From contig BTVR01000002.1 of the NCBI GenBank assembly GCA_045864775.1, forward strand, positions 558,001 to 622,000: a DNA stretch of 64,000 nucleotides, read 5' to 3'. The notes under the pieces are model-generated. The model was not told the origin of the DNA. It worked only from the letters and a program-made list of their open reading frames with translations, and did no database searches. This document shows, in pieces, positions 55,749 through 64,000 of the stretch. Position 1 is the first letter of the stretch; every line of letters starts with the position of its first letter. This DNA is from Macondimonas sp045864775. Lineage in GTDB: Bacteria > Pseudomonadota > Gammaproteobacteria > UBA5335. The position numbers and the translations under genes are program-made.

Positions 55749-55890
55749 GGGCAGCGCATCTCCTGAACCGGGGGATCAGCCCGGGGGTTGCAACATCCGC
55801 TTGGGGAGGGTCGCTCCGCAAGCGGTCTCTTCGTTGGCCTCCGCGGCGGATCGGCGCCGACAGAGAGTCGAATCGGCAGGCGCTGCCCGG

Positions 55891-56325
55891 TCATTCCAGC
55901 GGAACGGGACGCCCTTGTCGATGGAATTCGAAATAGTCGTTCAGGATGCGGCCGTGATCGAAGGCGAGCCTCGGCAGGCGGTCCCGGGTAAAGATGGCCG
56001 CGGTGCGCGCATCATCTGCGCCGACGGGCGTGCCGGAGGCGGTGGCGATGTAGACGGTACTGATCGTCTGCCCCCGGGGATCCCGAGCGGGATCGGAATA
56101 ACAGCCCAGCAGCGCTTTCAGGGTAACCTCGAGGCCGGTTTCTTCCTTCGCTTCGCGCCGCGCGGCGGCCGTCAGGGTCTCGCCCACCTCGACGAAACCG
56201 CCGGGCAGCGCCCAGCCAAACGGGGGGTAGCGGCGCTCGATGAGCACGATGGCCGCCTCCGATCCATCGTTCATTTCGATGATCAGGTCGACGGCAACGG
56301 GCGGGGTACGTACATCGATGGGCAC
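55891..56325 (-). CDS. NUDIX hydrolase
   Basis: 144 residues. A complete Nudix box is seen: G43-x5-E49-x7-R57-E58-A-x-E61-E62-x-G64 (GGFVEVGETLTAAARREAKE). PPFGWALPGG precedes it, a form common in ADP-sugar or NADH-type NUDIX proteins. It hydrolyses a nucleoside diphosphate linked to another group; the substrate is not determinable. Single gene between icd and hslR on the same strand, 142 bases from icd. Confidence 0.9.
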   Translation of the reverse strand: MPIDVRTPPVAVDLIIEMNDGSEAAIVLIERRYPPFGWALPGGFVEVGETLTAAARREAKEETGLEVTLKALLGCYSDPARDPRGQTISTVYIATASGTPVGADDARTAAIFTRDRLPRLAFDHGRILNDYFEFHRQGRPVPLE

Positions 56326-56396
56326 CGGGAACTTCCTGCCGCATTCAACGCCCGCAGTATACCGAAAGCGGCCCGATCTCGCGGCGCCCGCTGGCC

Positions 56397-56801
56397 TCAG
56401 CCCGAGCGGTTCAACGCCACCAGGCGGCGGCGCGCCCGTTTGTCGGGACGCTGACCCGGATCCGGAACCGGTGCGAGCCGCCGGTCTTCACGCTCTCGCT
56501 CACGCCGCGCATGACTCTCGGGGGTTTCCGCATACAGGGTCATCGCCTCGCACGCGGGGCCGCGCCGCGTCGAGAGCCCCCTGACCTCGATATCGAGCCT
56601 TTCGTGCCCGCGCTGCACACGCAACAGATCGCCGATCCGCACCGCGTGCGCGGGTTTGATCGCCGCGCCGTTGCAATGAACCTTGCCGCCTGCCACGGCC
56701 GCGCTCGCAAGTTCTCGCGTCTTGAAGAATCGGGCGGCCCACAGCCAACGGTCCAAGCGCACCCGCTCCGCAGCAGGGTCCGGACCGGGACCACGACTCA
56801 C
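56397..56801 (-). CDS. hslR: Ribosome-associated heat shock protein Hsp15 (S4 domain)
   Basis: 134 residues. An S4 RNA-binding domain at the N-terminus (VRLDRWLWAARFFKTRELAS, then GGKVHCNGAAIKPAHAVRIG) and a very basic C-terminal tail match HslR. It rescues 50S subunits carrying nascent-chain tRNA after heat shock. The ATG overlaps the stop of the upstream chalcone-isomerase-like gene (ATGA). Confidence 0.93.
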   Translation of the reverse strand: MSRGPGPDPAAERVRLDRWLWAARFFKTRELASAAVAGGKVHCNGAAIKPAHAVRIGDLLRVQRGHERLDIEVRGLSTRRGPACEAMTLYAETPESHARREREREDRRLAPVPDPGQRPDKRARRRLVALNRSG

Positions 56802-57355
56802 GCGCTGGCGTCCTTCAGCAATTCACGCCGAAAGCCCGGCTCACTGGTGCGCGGATCCAACCAGATGCCGAAAAAAGCAGGGCCGAAGGCGGGATCCGGC
56901 ACGGTCGAAAAAAGCTTGCCGTTCAAATAGAAACGGGTCTCGCGCCCCGGCAGATTGACACCGATCAGACGGTCGCCGGCCTTGATTTCGGGAAATGCCC
57001 GCTGCATCACCTCGCCCCACCGTGTCAGTCGATCCGCATCCACCCCGCCGATACGCCGCATCTCCTGCACCGACCGTTCGGCCAGATCCCTGGCCTTGAA
57101 GGCCAGTGCATAGGTGAGATCCAGCGCGTACAGCCCCTGCGGATCGTAGCGCCCGGCGGGCGTCCACAGCCGGCCGTCATAGACGTTCACCAGATACTTG
57201 CGAAAGCGCGCGCTCCCCTGCAGCTGCCAATCCTTGCCCAGCGCCTGAATTTCGGGCGGCAGGGACGCTTCGGGCACGGTAGCCGATGCGGGTGTCGGCA
57301 CTCCCGAGATCATGATGACCATCGCCACAACGAGCATCGCGACGCATTTGCGCAT
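56798..57355 (-). CDS. Secreted chalcone-isomerase-like protein
   Basis: 185 residues. Signal peptide about 1-25 (ending PASA). LQGSARFRKYLVNVYDGRLW, LDLTYALAFKARDLAERSVQ and GVNLPGRETRFYLNG match the bacterial chalcone-isomerase-like family, whose role is unknown; catalytic flavonoid residues are not expected. Periplasmic location is inferred. Coupled to hslR by overlap and divergent from the M48 lipoprotein. Confidence 0.82.
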   Translation of the reverse strand: MRKCVAMLVVAMVIMISGVPTPASATVPEASLPPEIQALGKDWQLQGSARFRKYLVNVYDGRLWTPAGRYDPQGLYALDLTYALAFKARDLAERSVQEMRRIGGVDADRLTRWGEVMQRAFPEIKAGDRLIGVNLPGRETRFYLNGKLFSTVPDPAFGPAFFGIWLDPRTSEPGFRRELLKDASA

Positions 57356-57501
57356 GTATCCACTCCCTCAGGAAAAGCCCGGTCTCACCTGTTCTGGACA
57401 GTCGTTGTAGACTTCGCGGAACCCGCAAAGTTGCGGGCCGTCCAAGGCAAAATCGAGACGTCCGATGCGGGCGTACACCCAATGCGGGAGACCGGTCCAA
57501 C

Positions 57502-58800
57502 ATGCGGCGCATCATCTGTCATCTGTCCATTGCCGCGGTATTGGCATCGCTCGCGGGCTGCGCAACCAACCCGGTCACCGGGCAAAACGAGCTGAACATT
57601 ATCTCGACACAGCAGGAAATCAGCCTTGGCGCCGAAAACTACGGCCCGGCCCAGCAGATGCAGGGCGGGCTCTACAAGGTAGATCCGCAGGTTGGCGCCT
57701 ATGTGCGGGAAGTCGGCCAACGTCTGTCTGCCGTCTCCGACCGGCCTCTGCCCTACGAATTCGTGGTGCTCAACAGCTCGGTGCCCAATGCGTGGGCGAT
57801 GCCCGGCGGCAAACTCGCGATCAACCGCGGACTGCTGACGGCGCTCAACAACGAGGCGGAACTCGCGGCCGTGTTGGGGCACGAAATCACGCATGCTGCG
57901 GCCAGGCACAGCGCCCAGCAGATGCAACGCGGGCTGCTGCTCCAGGCCGGCGTGCTGGCCGCGGCCGCAGCGGCAGGCAGCGCCAACGAGCGCTATGCGC
58001 CGCTCGCGGTGGGCACCGCCGCGCTTGCGGCATCCGTGGTCAATCAGCGCTACAGCCGTGAAGCGGAGCTCGAGGCGGATTACTACGGCATGGGCTACAT
58101 GGCGCGCGCCGGCTACGATCCGGCCGCGGCGGTGAGCCTGCAGGAAACCTTCGTGCGCCTGTCGGAAGGACGGCAGAGCGGCTGGTTGCAGGGCCTGCTC
58201 GCCTCACATCCGCCGTCCACCGAGCGGGTGGCACAGAATCGGCTGCGCGCCCAGCAGCTCGGCGTCAAGGGCGAGATGGATACCGATCGTTTCAAGGCGC
58301 GCATGGCGACCCTGCTGCGCGATCAACCGGCTTACGCCGCTTACGATGACGCCGTCAAAGCGGTGGCGAACAAGGACTACGCCAAGGCGGGCGATCTTGC
58401 GGCGCGAGCCGTGGCGCTCCAGCCCAAGGAAGCGCTGTTCCACGGCATGCAGGGCTTCGTGGCGCTGCAAAAAGGCCAGCCCAGTGAGGCGCTCGCAGAC
58501 TATCAGCGCGCCTTGGCGCTGGACGGCGATTACTACCAGCACTATGTGGGCGCAGGCTTGGCCGCGAAGGGGCTCAACCGGGGTCCGGAGGCCACGCGAT
58601 ACCTCGAGAAGAGCGTCAGCCTGCTGCCCACCGCGACGGCGCACAATGCACTGGGCGAGCTTGCGCTGGCGCGCGGCGACCGCCAGGCAGCGGTGAGCCA
58701 TCTGCGCATCGCGGCGCAGTCGGATAGCCCCGTCGGCAAGCAGGCGCGTGATACGCTGGCGCAACTGGGTGTTCCGGTCGCTGCCCCAGCAGGCAATTGA
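57502..58800 (+). CDS. M48 family metalloprotease lipoprotein with TPR repeats (BepA-like)
   Basis: 432 residues. Lipoprotein signal ending LAGC (Cys20), then ATNPVTGQNELNI. Zinc motif HEITH (His127, Glu128, His131), with the third ligand Glu in YSREAELEADYYG. C-terminal TPR-like repeats run from about residue 285 (KAVANKDYAKAGDLAARAVALQPKEALFH). It resembles BepA, which degrades stalled LptD/BAM clients, but unlike E. coli BepA it is predicted to be lipid-anchored. Fits outer-membrane quality control. Confidence 0.9.
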   Translation: MRRIICHLSIAAVLASLAGCATNPVTGQNELNIISTQQEISLGAENYGPAQQMQGGLYKVDPQVGAYVREVGQRLSAVSDRPLPYEFVVLNSSVPNAWAMPGGKLAINRGLLTALNNEAELAAVLGHEITHAAARHSAQQMQRGLLLQAGVLAAAAAAGSANERYAPLAVGTAALAASVVNQRYSREAELEADYYGMGYMARAGYDPAAAVSLQETFVRLSEGRQSGWLQGLLASHPPSTERVAQNRLRAQQLGVKGEMDTDRFKARMATLLRDQPAYAAYDDAVKAVANKDYAKAGDLAARAVALQPKEALFHGMQGFVALQKGQPSEALADYQRALALDGDYYQHYVGAGLAAKGLNRGPEATRYLEKSVSLLPTATAHNALGELALARGDRQAAVSHLRIAAQSDSPVGKQARDTLAQLGVPVAAPAGN

Positions 58801-58932
58801 CCGTCGGGGGCAAGACGGCCGATCGAGTCGGCGCGGCCTTTGCTCGGCGGCGCGGCCACTCCGGTTGCCAGGGAAGGCCGCCGGATGTGCGGTGACGGGT
58901 CTGATGCGTCGCGATAGGTATCTCGACCGCAT

Positions 58933-59328
58933 CTACATCCGCGTGAACCAGAATGCGAGCGCGCTGAATCCGATCAGTGCGAGCGAGCCCAAGCCGACCA
59001 GATGGCGGCGGGTGCGTCGGACGGAACCGATCACGGTGGGGTCCGGCATCATGCCCTGCCCGACCAGCCGCAGCGAAAACCGGCTTGCCGCAATCCCGGC
59101 CAGCAGGATGACCAGCACGGAGGCCAATACGCCCGTCAGCGTCAGGGGTGGAATCAGCGTCAGCCAATAGGCCCAATCGACGCGCCCATAGCATTCCCCG
59201 CGCGCCAGACAGATCACGTCCAGATAACGCTCGATCTGCTGCGCGGCGAGACCCCCGAGCCCGACGGCGAGCACCACGATTCCGGCGCCGAGCCCCTTGC
59301 CTGCAGGGACAGACATCATCGTTGACAT
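58933..59328 (-). CDS. Small membrane protein, unknown function
   Basis: 131 residues from the ATG at 59326-59328, preceded by AAGGAGA at 10 bases. Three hydrophobic segments (about 12-30, 50-75 and 105-127) and a short loop with two Cys (VICLARGECYG) that could form a disulfide outside. A longer in-frame start at 59418 lacks a ribosome site. Not recognised; monocistronic between the M48 gene (convergent) and tRNA-Lys. Confidence 0.75.
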   Translation of the reverse strand: MSTMMSVPAGKGLGAGIVVLAVGLGGLAAQQIERYLDVICLARGECYGRVDWAYWLTLIPPLTLTGVLASVLVILLAGIAASRFSLRLVGQGMMPDPTVIGSVRRTRRHLVGLGSLALIGFSALAFWFTRM

Positions 59329-59475
59329 CTTTTTCTCTCCTTGTGCGTGGGCCATCGATCGCCACATGCGATGATCGCCTCTAAGGAGAAGATAAGCGCG
59401 AACAGCCGGAAGTTCCATGCGACCGATTGTCGCAGACCAGATCCGGACAGGGATGGGTTGAAGGATGGTGATGCA

Positions 59476-59551
59476 TGGTGGGCTGCCCGGGACTCGAACC
59501 CGGAACCAATGGCTTAAAAGGCCACTGCTCTACCGATTGAGCTAACAGCCC
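59476..59551 (-). tRNA. tRNA-Lys (anticodon TTT)
   Basis: 76 bases on the minus strand. Begins GGGCTGTTAGCTCAATCGG, with anticodon loop CTTTTAA (TTT), T loop GGTTCGAGTCC, discriminator A and encoded CCA. It lies just downstream of queC, though not necessarily cotranscribed. Confidence 0.97.
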
Positions 59552-59613
59552 GCGTTGGAATCAGCGGGTCGCCATGATACCCCAGCAGGCGCAAATGACA
59601 AGGGCGAGTCTTC

Positions 59614-60288
59614 TCAAGCCCGATAACGGGTGGGATCCGCGACACCGGCCTCGGTAAAGCCGGCCGCGCGCAAGCGGCAGGCGTCACAGACACCGCATGC
59701 AGCGCCGGTGACATCCGCCTGGTAACACGAAACGGTCAGACCGTAGTCCACGCCGAGCGCTATCCCCTGGCGGATGATTTCGGCCTTCGACCAATGGATG
59801 AGGGGCGCGTGGATCCGGAAGTGCTCACCCTCGACACCCGCGCGCGTGGCCAGGTTGGCGAGCTGCTCAAAGGCCTCGATGAAGGCCGGCCGACAGTCCG
59901 GGTATCCCGAATAATCGACCGCGTTGACGCCGATGAACAGGTCGCGGGCCGGCAAGACCTCCGCCCAGGCGAGCGCATAAGACAGGAATACCGTGTTGCG
60001 GGCCGGCACATAGGTGACCGGAATGCCTGCAGACGGCGCCGTCGGGACCGCGATCGCCGGGTCGGTCAGCGCCGATCCGCCGAATGCCGCGAGATCGAGC
60101 GTCACCGTACGGTGGTCCCGGGCGCCCAACTGCGCTGCAACGCGGGCCGCTGCGGCCAGTTCCGCTGCATGCCGCTGGCCATAGTCGAAACTCAGGGCCA
60201 CGCAGTCGAAGCCCTGATCGCGAGCCCAGGCCAAGGTGGTGGCGGAGTCGAGTCCACCAGACAACAGAACGATCGCGGCACGCTCCAT
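59614..60288 (-). CDS. queC: 7-cyano-7-deazaguanine synthase
   Basis: Makes preQ0 from 7-carboxy-7-deazaguanine for queuosine in tRNA. 224 residues. The PP-loop is VLLSGGLDSATTLAWA and the C-terminal zinc site is CGVCDAC. The start MERAAIVLLSGG at 60286-60288 follows queE by 14 bases. Confidence 0.97.
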   Translation of the reverse strand: MERAAIVLLSGGLDSATTLAWARDQGFDCVALSFDYGQRHAAELAAAARVAAQLGARDHRTVTLDLAAFGGSALTDPAIAVPTAPSAGIPVTYVPARNTVFLSYALAWAEVLPARDLFIGVNAVDYSGYPDCRPAFIEAFEQLANLATRAGVEGEHFRIHAPLIHWSKAEIIRQGIALGVDYGLTVSCYQADVTGAACGVCDACRLRAAGFTEAGVADPTRYRA

Positions 60289-60302
60289 CTCGCCTCCGTC
60301 GG

Positions 60303-60971
60303 TCAGTGCCCGGGCGCCTCGCCCCAGAGCAGTTTGTGCAGTTGGAGTTGCAGACGCACCGGCAGGCCGTCTTCGAGAATCCACTCGGCCAGACTGCGAG
60401 GATCGAGGCGCTGGTGTACCGGCGAAAACCAGATCACGCAGCGCCGCGCCAGATCCCGGCGGCGCACCCGCTCGACGGCCCATTCGTAGTCGAGCCGATC
60501 GCTGAGCACGAACTTGATCTGGTCCTGCTCACCAAGCAGGTCCACATTGGTCCAGTCGTTGCGGTCGACCTCGCCGGAACTGGGGGTCTTGAGGTCCAGG
60601 ACGCGGCTGACGCGCGGATCGATTGCGGCAATCGACAAGGCGCCGGACGTCTCCAGCGAAACGGCGTAACCCCGATCGCACAACGCCGTCAGCAGACCCC
60701 GACAGGCCTCGCCCTGCGCCAGCGGCTCGCCTCCAGTCACGCAGACATGGCGCGCCGGATAGCGCTCGACTTCCCGCAGCACGTCCTCCATGTCGCGGAC
60801 CACGCCGCCATGAAAGGCGTAGGCGGTATCGCAATAGACGCAGCGCAGCGGACAACCGGTCAGACGCACGAACACGGTGGGCCAGCCAGCCGCGGCGGCC
60901 TCCCCTTGCAGCGAATGAAAGATCTCCGTGATGCGAAGACGCGGGCCGCCGGCACCCTGCGCGGCGTTCAC
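60303..60971 (-). CDS. queE: 7-carboxy-7-deazaguanine synthase (radical SAM)
   Basis: Radical SAM step before QueC. 222 residues. The cluster motif CPLRCVYC (CxxxCxxC) and FHSLQGEAAAAG are seen near the N-terminus, with VTGGEPLAQ binding SAM. The GTG start is inferred from the GTGA overlap with the cpoB stop. queE-queC after tol-pal is a common gammaproteobacterial order. Confidence 0.95.
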   Translation of the reverse strand: MNAAQGAGGPRLRITEIFHSLQGEAAAAGWPTVFVRLTGCPLRCVYCDTAYAFHGGVVRDMEDVLREVERYPARHVCVTGGEPLAQGEACRGLLTALCDRGYAVSLETSGALSIAAIDPRVSRVLDLKTPSSGEVDRNDWTNVDLLGEQDQIKFVLSDRLDYEWAVERVRRRDLARRCVIWFSPVHQRLDPRSLAEWILEDGLPVRLQLQLHKLLWGEAPGH

Positions 60972-61768
60972 CCCGGCAGACGCCCTTCCCGCTCGAGCCG
61001 ATTGAGTCGCTGGCGTGCCAGATCGGCCGCGCCGCTCTGTGGATACTCCCGGATGACGCGATCCAGCGCCGCCTTGGCATCCGACCACTGCTGCTTCTCG
61101 GCATAGATATAGCCGATCTTCAACAGGGCGTCGGGAACCTTGGGATTACCCGGATACTGCTCGGCCACCTTGCGGAACTGGAGCAAGGCGGCGTCGTAAT
61201 CGCGGGACACATACTGCGACTCGCCCAGCCAGTACTGGGCATTGGGGGCCAGCCGACTCGACGGGTATTGCTGCAGGAATCGGCCGAAGGCTTCGGCTGC
61301 CTGCGGGTAGCGTCCTTCTTTCAGGAAATTGAACGCCACATCGTAGCTGGCCTGTTCACCGGCCACCGGCGGCGCCGACGCGACCGGCACGGGCGCCAAG
61401 GGGTCGGCAGGCGGGACCTGATCGGCCGTGGGGGGCGGGCTCACCGGAGCAGCAGTGACCGATCCCGCTGCCGCCGCTGCGGCCGGAGCCGAAAGCTGAT
61501 TCAACCGCTGTTCCTGGCTCTGCAACTGAAAGGCGTGCTGCTCTATCTGCCCCTTGATCTGGCGCATCTCTTCCTGGATCTGCTGCTGACCCGACACGGC
61601 CTCGACCGAGCGAGCGTTCTGCTGGCCTTGCTCGAGCTTTTCGATGCGGCTTTCGATCTGATTCAGGCGATAGACGATCGGGTCTTCCTGCGGTTGAGGC
61701 GGCAAGGGAGCGCAGCCGGTCAAGGTCGCCACGCCGACCATCAGGCCCCATGTCCGGAAGTTTGTCAT
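60968..61768 (-). CDS. cpoB: Cell division coordinator CpoB (YbgF), predicted lipoprotein
   Basis: 266 residues. N-terminal trimerising coiled coil (about 33-90: RLNQIESRIEKLEQGQQ). A Pro/Ala linker (about 95-140). TPR domain from about 142 (YDVAFNFLKEGRYPQAAEAF). It links TolA to peptidoglycan synthase PBP1B during division. Unusually the signal ends LTGC (Cys19), a lipobox, whereas E. coli CpoB is soluble. Follows pal by 70 bases. Confidence 0.93.
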   Translation of the reverse strand: MTNFRTWGLMVGVATLTGCAPLPPQPQEDPIVYRLNQIESRIEKLEQGQQNARSVEAVSGQQQIQEEMRQIKGQIEQHAFQLQSQEQRLNQLSAPAAAAAAGSVTAAPVSPPPTADQVPPADPLAPVPVASAPPVAGEQASYDVAFNFLKEGRYPQAAEAFGRFLQQYPSSRLAPNAQYWLGESQYVSRDYDAALLQFRKVAEQYPGNPKVPDALLKIGYIYAEKQQWSDAKAALDRVIREYPQSGAADLARQRLNRLEREGRLPG

Positions 61769-61838
61769 GTGATGGATCCCCGACCTCGTTTGGGTTCGCA
61801 GGCGGGGGCGGGCCCATGCCCGCCTTGCCGCCGCTCAT

Positions 61839-62417
61839 TCACTGCGCGTAACGCACCTCGACGCGGCGATTCTTCGCCCAGGCTTCTTCGCCATTGCCGT
61901 AAGCAGCGGGCTTTTCTTCACCAAAGCTGACCGACGACAATTGCGCAGCGGACACCCCCTGCGCGATCAGCAACTGCATGACGGCATCGCTGCGCCGCTG
62001 GGCCAGCGCGACGTTGTACTCGCGCGAACCGCGTTCGTCGGTGTGGCCTTCGAGATTCGCGCGCGCGCCCGAGTTCTTCTTGAGATACTCGCCATGGGCA
62101 CGAACCACCTCGAGATACTGGGGCCCGACCACGCTGCTGTCGTACTCGAAGTAAATCACCTGCGACTGCAGCGCCGCAGCACGCGGGTCGCTCGGCGAGC
62201 CGTATGCGCTGTTGCCGGCATTGGCGCCTTCCACGGCGCCCCACTCGTCGCCGCGCAGCCCGCCGCCTTCGCCCAGCGGGCTGGTTTCAGCCCCACCGGC
62301 ACCTGCGGCCCATTCGCCGCCGGCGCCCGCCTTGGCGTTCTTTTTGGCACTGCCGGCGCAGCCTGCCAAGGCCAACGCCGCCATCCCGATGACCATCCAT
62401 TTTGAAAACCGCCCCAT
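61839..62417 (-). CDS. pal: Peptidoglycan-associated lipoprotein Pal
   Basis: 192 residues. Lipobox LAGC (Cys20), a low-complexity Gly/Ala linker (about 25-75) and an OmpA-like domain with VIYFEYDSSVV, LEGHTDERGSREYNVALAQR and RRVEV. It anchors the outer membrane to peptidoglycan and binds TolB. Downstream of tolB by 45 bases. Confidence 0.97.
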   Translation of the reverse strand: MGRFSKWMVIGMAALALAGCAGSAKKNAKAGAGGEWAAGAGGAETSPLGEGGGLRGDEWGAVEGANAGNSAYGSPSDPRAAALQSQVIYFEYDSSVVGPQYLEVVRAHGEYLKKNSGARANLEGHTDERGSREYNVALAQRRSDAVMQLLIAQGVSAAQLSSVSFGEEKPAAYGNGEEAWAKNRRVEVRYAQ

Positions 62418-62462
62418 GATCCCTTTACTCCATGAGATTGTTGATCTTTATCTCTGGTGACC

Positions 62463-63767
62463 TCAGCGCGGCCGGAACGGCGACCAGGCCGCCTCGCGAA
62501 TATCGCCGGTCCCGGCCACCCGCTGCCGCACCTTGCCATCGAAGGACACGGTCGACAGGACGCCGTTGCCGCCGTATTGGCTGGCATAGATTATCATGGC
62601 CCCGTTGGGCGCAAAGCTGGGGGACTCGTCTTCCGGCCCACCGCTCAGGACCCGCACCGTGCCGGTCTGCAGATCCTGCACCGCGATCCGGAAGGTCGAG
62701 CCGCCCTGGATCATGACGATGGACTTGCCGTCCGGGCTGTAACGCGGACGCGCATTGTAGTTGCCCTGAAAGGTGACGCGGCGGATCTGCCCGCTGCCCA
62801 TGTCCATTTCGTAGATCTGCGGTCGGCCGCCACGGTCGGAGGTAAACGCGAGCTTGCTGCCATCGGGTGACCAGGTCGGTTCGGTGTCGATGGCCGCACC
62901 TTGGGTGATCTGACGCTGGCTGTCGGTCTCGAGGTCGACCAGATAGATGTGGGTGTTGGGCCCGTCGGAAAGCGCCACCGCCATGCGCCGGCCGTCCGGG
63001 GACCAGCTCGGCGCGCCGTTGATGCCCGGCTTGGACGAAAGCAGGCGACGCTTGCCGGTGGACAGGTCCTGCGAAAAGATCTGCGAGCGCCCAGCCTCGA
63101 AACTCACATAGGCGAGCTGCCGGCCATCGGGCGACCAGACCGGCGACATCAGCGGTTCCTTCGACTTGAGTACCGTCCGGCCATTCTCGCCATCGGCGTC
63201 GGAGACCATCAGGAGATACTCGGCCGGCTGCCCGACCCGTGGACGATTGGGGACGCTGACATAGGCAATGCGCGTATTGAAGGCGCCGCGCTCCCCCAGC
63301 AGCTGTTCGTAGATCAGGTCGCTGACGCGGTGGGCCGCGCTGCGCATGTCGTCGGCACTGGCCGGCACCTGAAATGCTGCGAGTTGCTGCCCCCGGGGGA
63401 TATCCACGATCTGGAAGCGGATCACGTAGCTGCCGCCGCCCTGGGGAACGACTTGACCCACGGCGGCGTAGTTCACGCCCGTCGTGCGCCAGGCCGGAAT
63501 ATTCATCTGTTCGAGGCTGCTCGGCTGCTGCGGCATCTCGCCGGTGGCCAGGGTATCGAACCGGCCGCTGCGGGCAAGATCGGCGTTCACAATGGCGTGC
63601 ACCGGCGCGCCCGGCGCCTGCTCCGCGCCGGCGAACGGCACGATGGCGATCGGCAGCGCACTGCTGACGCCTTCGGTGACTTCGATGCGCAAGGGCTCGG
63701 CCAGCACCTGCAGCGAAACCATCAGCAATCCCAACATCCAAACGGCACGCCGTTTCATCATGCTCAT
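62463..63767 (-). CDS. tolB: Tol-Pal system protein TolB
   Basis: 434 residues. Signal peptide (MSMMKRRAVWMLGLLMVSLQ..., cleavage near VLA-EP). N-terminal domain (about 25-165) and a six-bladed WD40-like propeller with repeated SPDGRQLAY / SPDGRRMAV / SPDGSKLAF blades. The start at 63765-63767 is favoured by AGGG five bases upstream. Periplasmic partner of Pal and TolA. Confidence 0.97.
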   Translation of the reverse strand: MSMMKRRAVWMLGLLMVSLQVLAEPLRIEVTEGVSSALPIAIVPFAGAEQAPGAPVHAIVNADLARSGRFDTLATGEMPQQPSSLEQMNIPAWRTTGVNYAAVGQVVPQGGGSYVIRFQIVDIPRGQQLAAFQVPASADDMRSAAHRVSDLIYEQLLGERGAFNTRIAYVSVPNRPRVGQPAEYLLMVSDADGENGRTVLKSKEPLMSPVWSPDGRQLAYVSFEAGRSQIFSQDLSTGKRRLLSSKPGINGAPSWSPDGRRMAVALSDGPNTHIYLVDLETDSQRQITQGAAIDTEPTWSPDGSKLAFTSDRGGRPQIYEMDMGSGQIRRVTFQGNYNARPRYSPDGKSIVMIQGGSTFRIAVQDLQTGTVRVLSGGPEDESPSFAPNGAMIIYASQYGGNGVLSTVSFDGKVRQRVAGTGDIREAAWSPFRPR

Positions 63768-63774
63768 CGATCCC

Positions 63775-64000
63775 TCAGGGTTTGAAGTCAAACAGCAGAT
63801 CCCGCGCCTGATCCACGAGTTCGGGCGGCGGCGGCGGCAAGGGCGAGGCGCGAAAGACCGCCTGCTCGATGGACCGATCGAGTATGGGATCCCCGCAACT
63901 CTTGACGACCCGCGCTGACGTCACCTGCCCGGACGGGGTCTGCGACACGCGCAGCTCGCACCGGAAGCTGCCCAGCGTATCGGCAACCGGCGGCCTTAGC
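63775..64000 (-). CDS. tolA: TolA C-terminal domain (partial, N-terminus off window)
   Basis: The last ~74 residues of TolA, ending LLFDFKP, the TolA family C-terminus (E. coli PLDFKP). FRCELRVSQTPSGQV and the paired Cys (CELRV...KSCGDP) fit domain III, which contacts TolB and Pal. The rest of the gene lies beyond base 64000. It ends 7 bases before the tolB ATG. Confidence 0.9.
   Translation of the reverse strand, partial: LRPPVADTLGSFRCELRVSQTPSGQVTSARVVKSCGDPILDRSIEQAVFRASPLPPPPPELVDQARDLLFDFKP

Overview
The window is a gene-dense chromosomal segment of a high-GC Gram-negative bacterium. The synteny is that of a gammaproteobacterium: rpsB-tsf-pyrH-frr-uppS-cdsA-dxr-rseP-bamA-skp-lpxD-fabZ-lpxA-lpxB-rnhB-dnaE-accA, map-glnD-dapD-dapE, murJ/ribF-ileS-lspA, rplU-rpmA-obgE-proB with divergent ispB, panBCD, and tolA-tolB-pal-cpoB-queE-queC. 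The genus cannot be fixed from the sequence alone. Lipid A synthesis, BamA, Skp, Pal/Tol and a TonB-dependent receptor show a full outer membrane.

Layout. 1-20232 (mostly minus strand) is the translation, isoprenoid, phospholipid, outer-membrane and lipid A supercluster, read from rpsB leftward to dnaE and accA with many 1-10 bp overlaps. Three small secreted-protein genes on the plus strand (988-2433) interrupt the usual dnaE-accA junction. 20487-28405 (plus) holds map, glnD, dapD, dapE, tadA and an ABC-F ATPase. 28406-33504 is accessory: a secreted phytochelatin-synthase-like peptidase, a hot-dog thioesterase, a VOC protein, a TonB-dependent receptor and a possible SEC-C relic. 33589-39510 (minus) is murJ-ribF-ileS-lspA. 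39713-44739 carries rpsT, a MAPEG protein, proB, obgE, rpmA, rplU and ispB. 44759-48213 has tRNA-Pro(CGG), yidD and a zinc-type ABC importer with its own Fur-family regulator. 48327-52368 is panB-panC-panD and pgi. 52369-53978 is an AT-richer island with one HEPN-motif gene bracketed by an 11-bp direct repeat. 53979-59328 holds an isocitrate dehydrogenase fused to a CBS pair, a NUDIX hydrolase, hslR, a secreted chalcone-isomerase-like protein, an M48 lipoprotein protease and a small membrane protein. 59476-64000 (minus) has tRNA-Lys(TTT), queC, queE, cpoB, pal, tolB and the end of tolA.

How the genes work together. The minus-strand supercluster couples ribosome production and recycling (S2, EF-Ts, RRF) to envelope building: Dxr and UppS for isoprenoid carrier, CdsA for phospholipid, LpxD/A/B for lipid A, FabZ/AccA for fatty acids, and BamA/Skp/RseP for outer-membrane proteins. 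LspA, MurJ, Pal/Tol and the M48 lipoprotein add lipoprotein processing, peptidoglycan precursor export and envelope constriction or quality control.

The most unusual items are the isocitrate dehydrogenase-CBS fusion, the lone HEPN gene between direct repeats, the tandem secreted paralogs with a bacteriocin-leader-like motif just after the signal peptide, a perfect 17-bp inverted repeat before the TonB receptor, and a Zur-like palindrome set against the znuA start codon. Everything else is ordinary housekeeping. No CRISPR array, prophage, rRNA operon or intact insertion sequence was seen.
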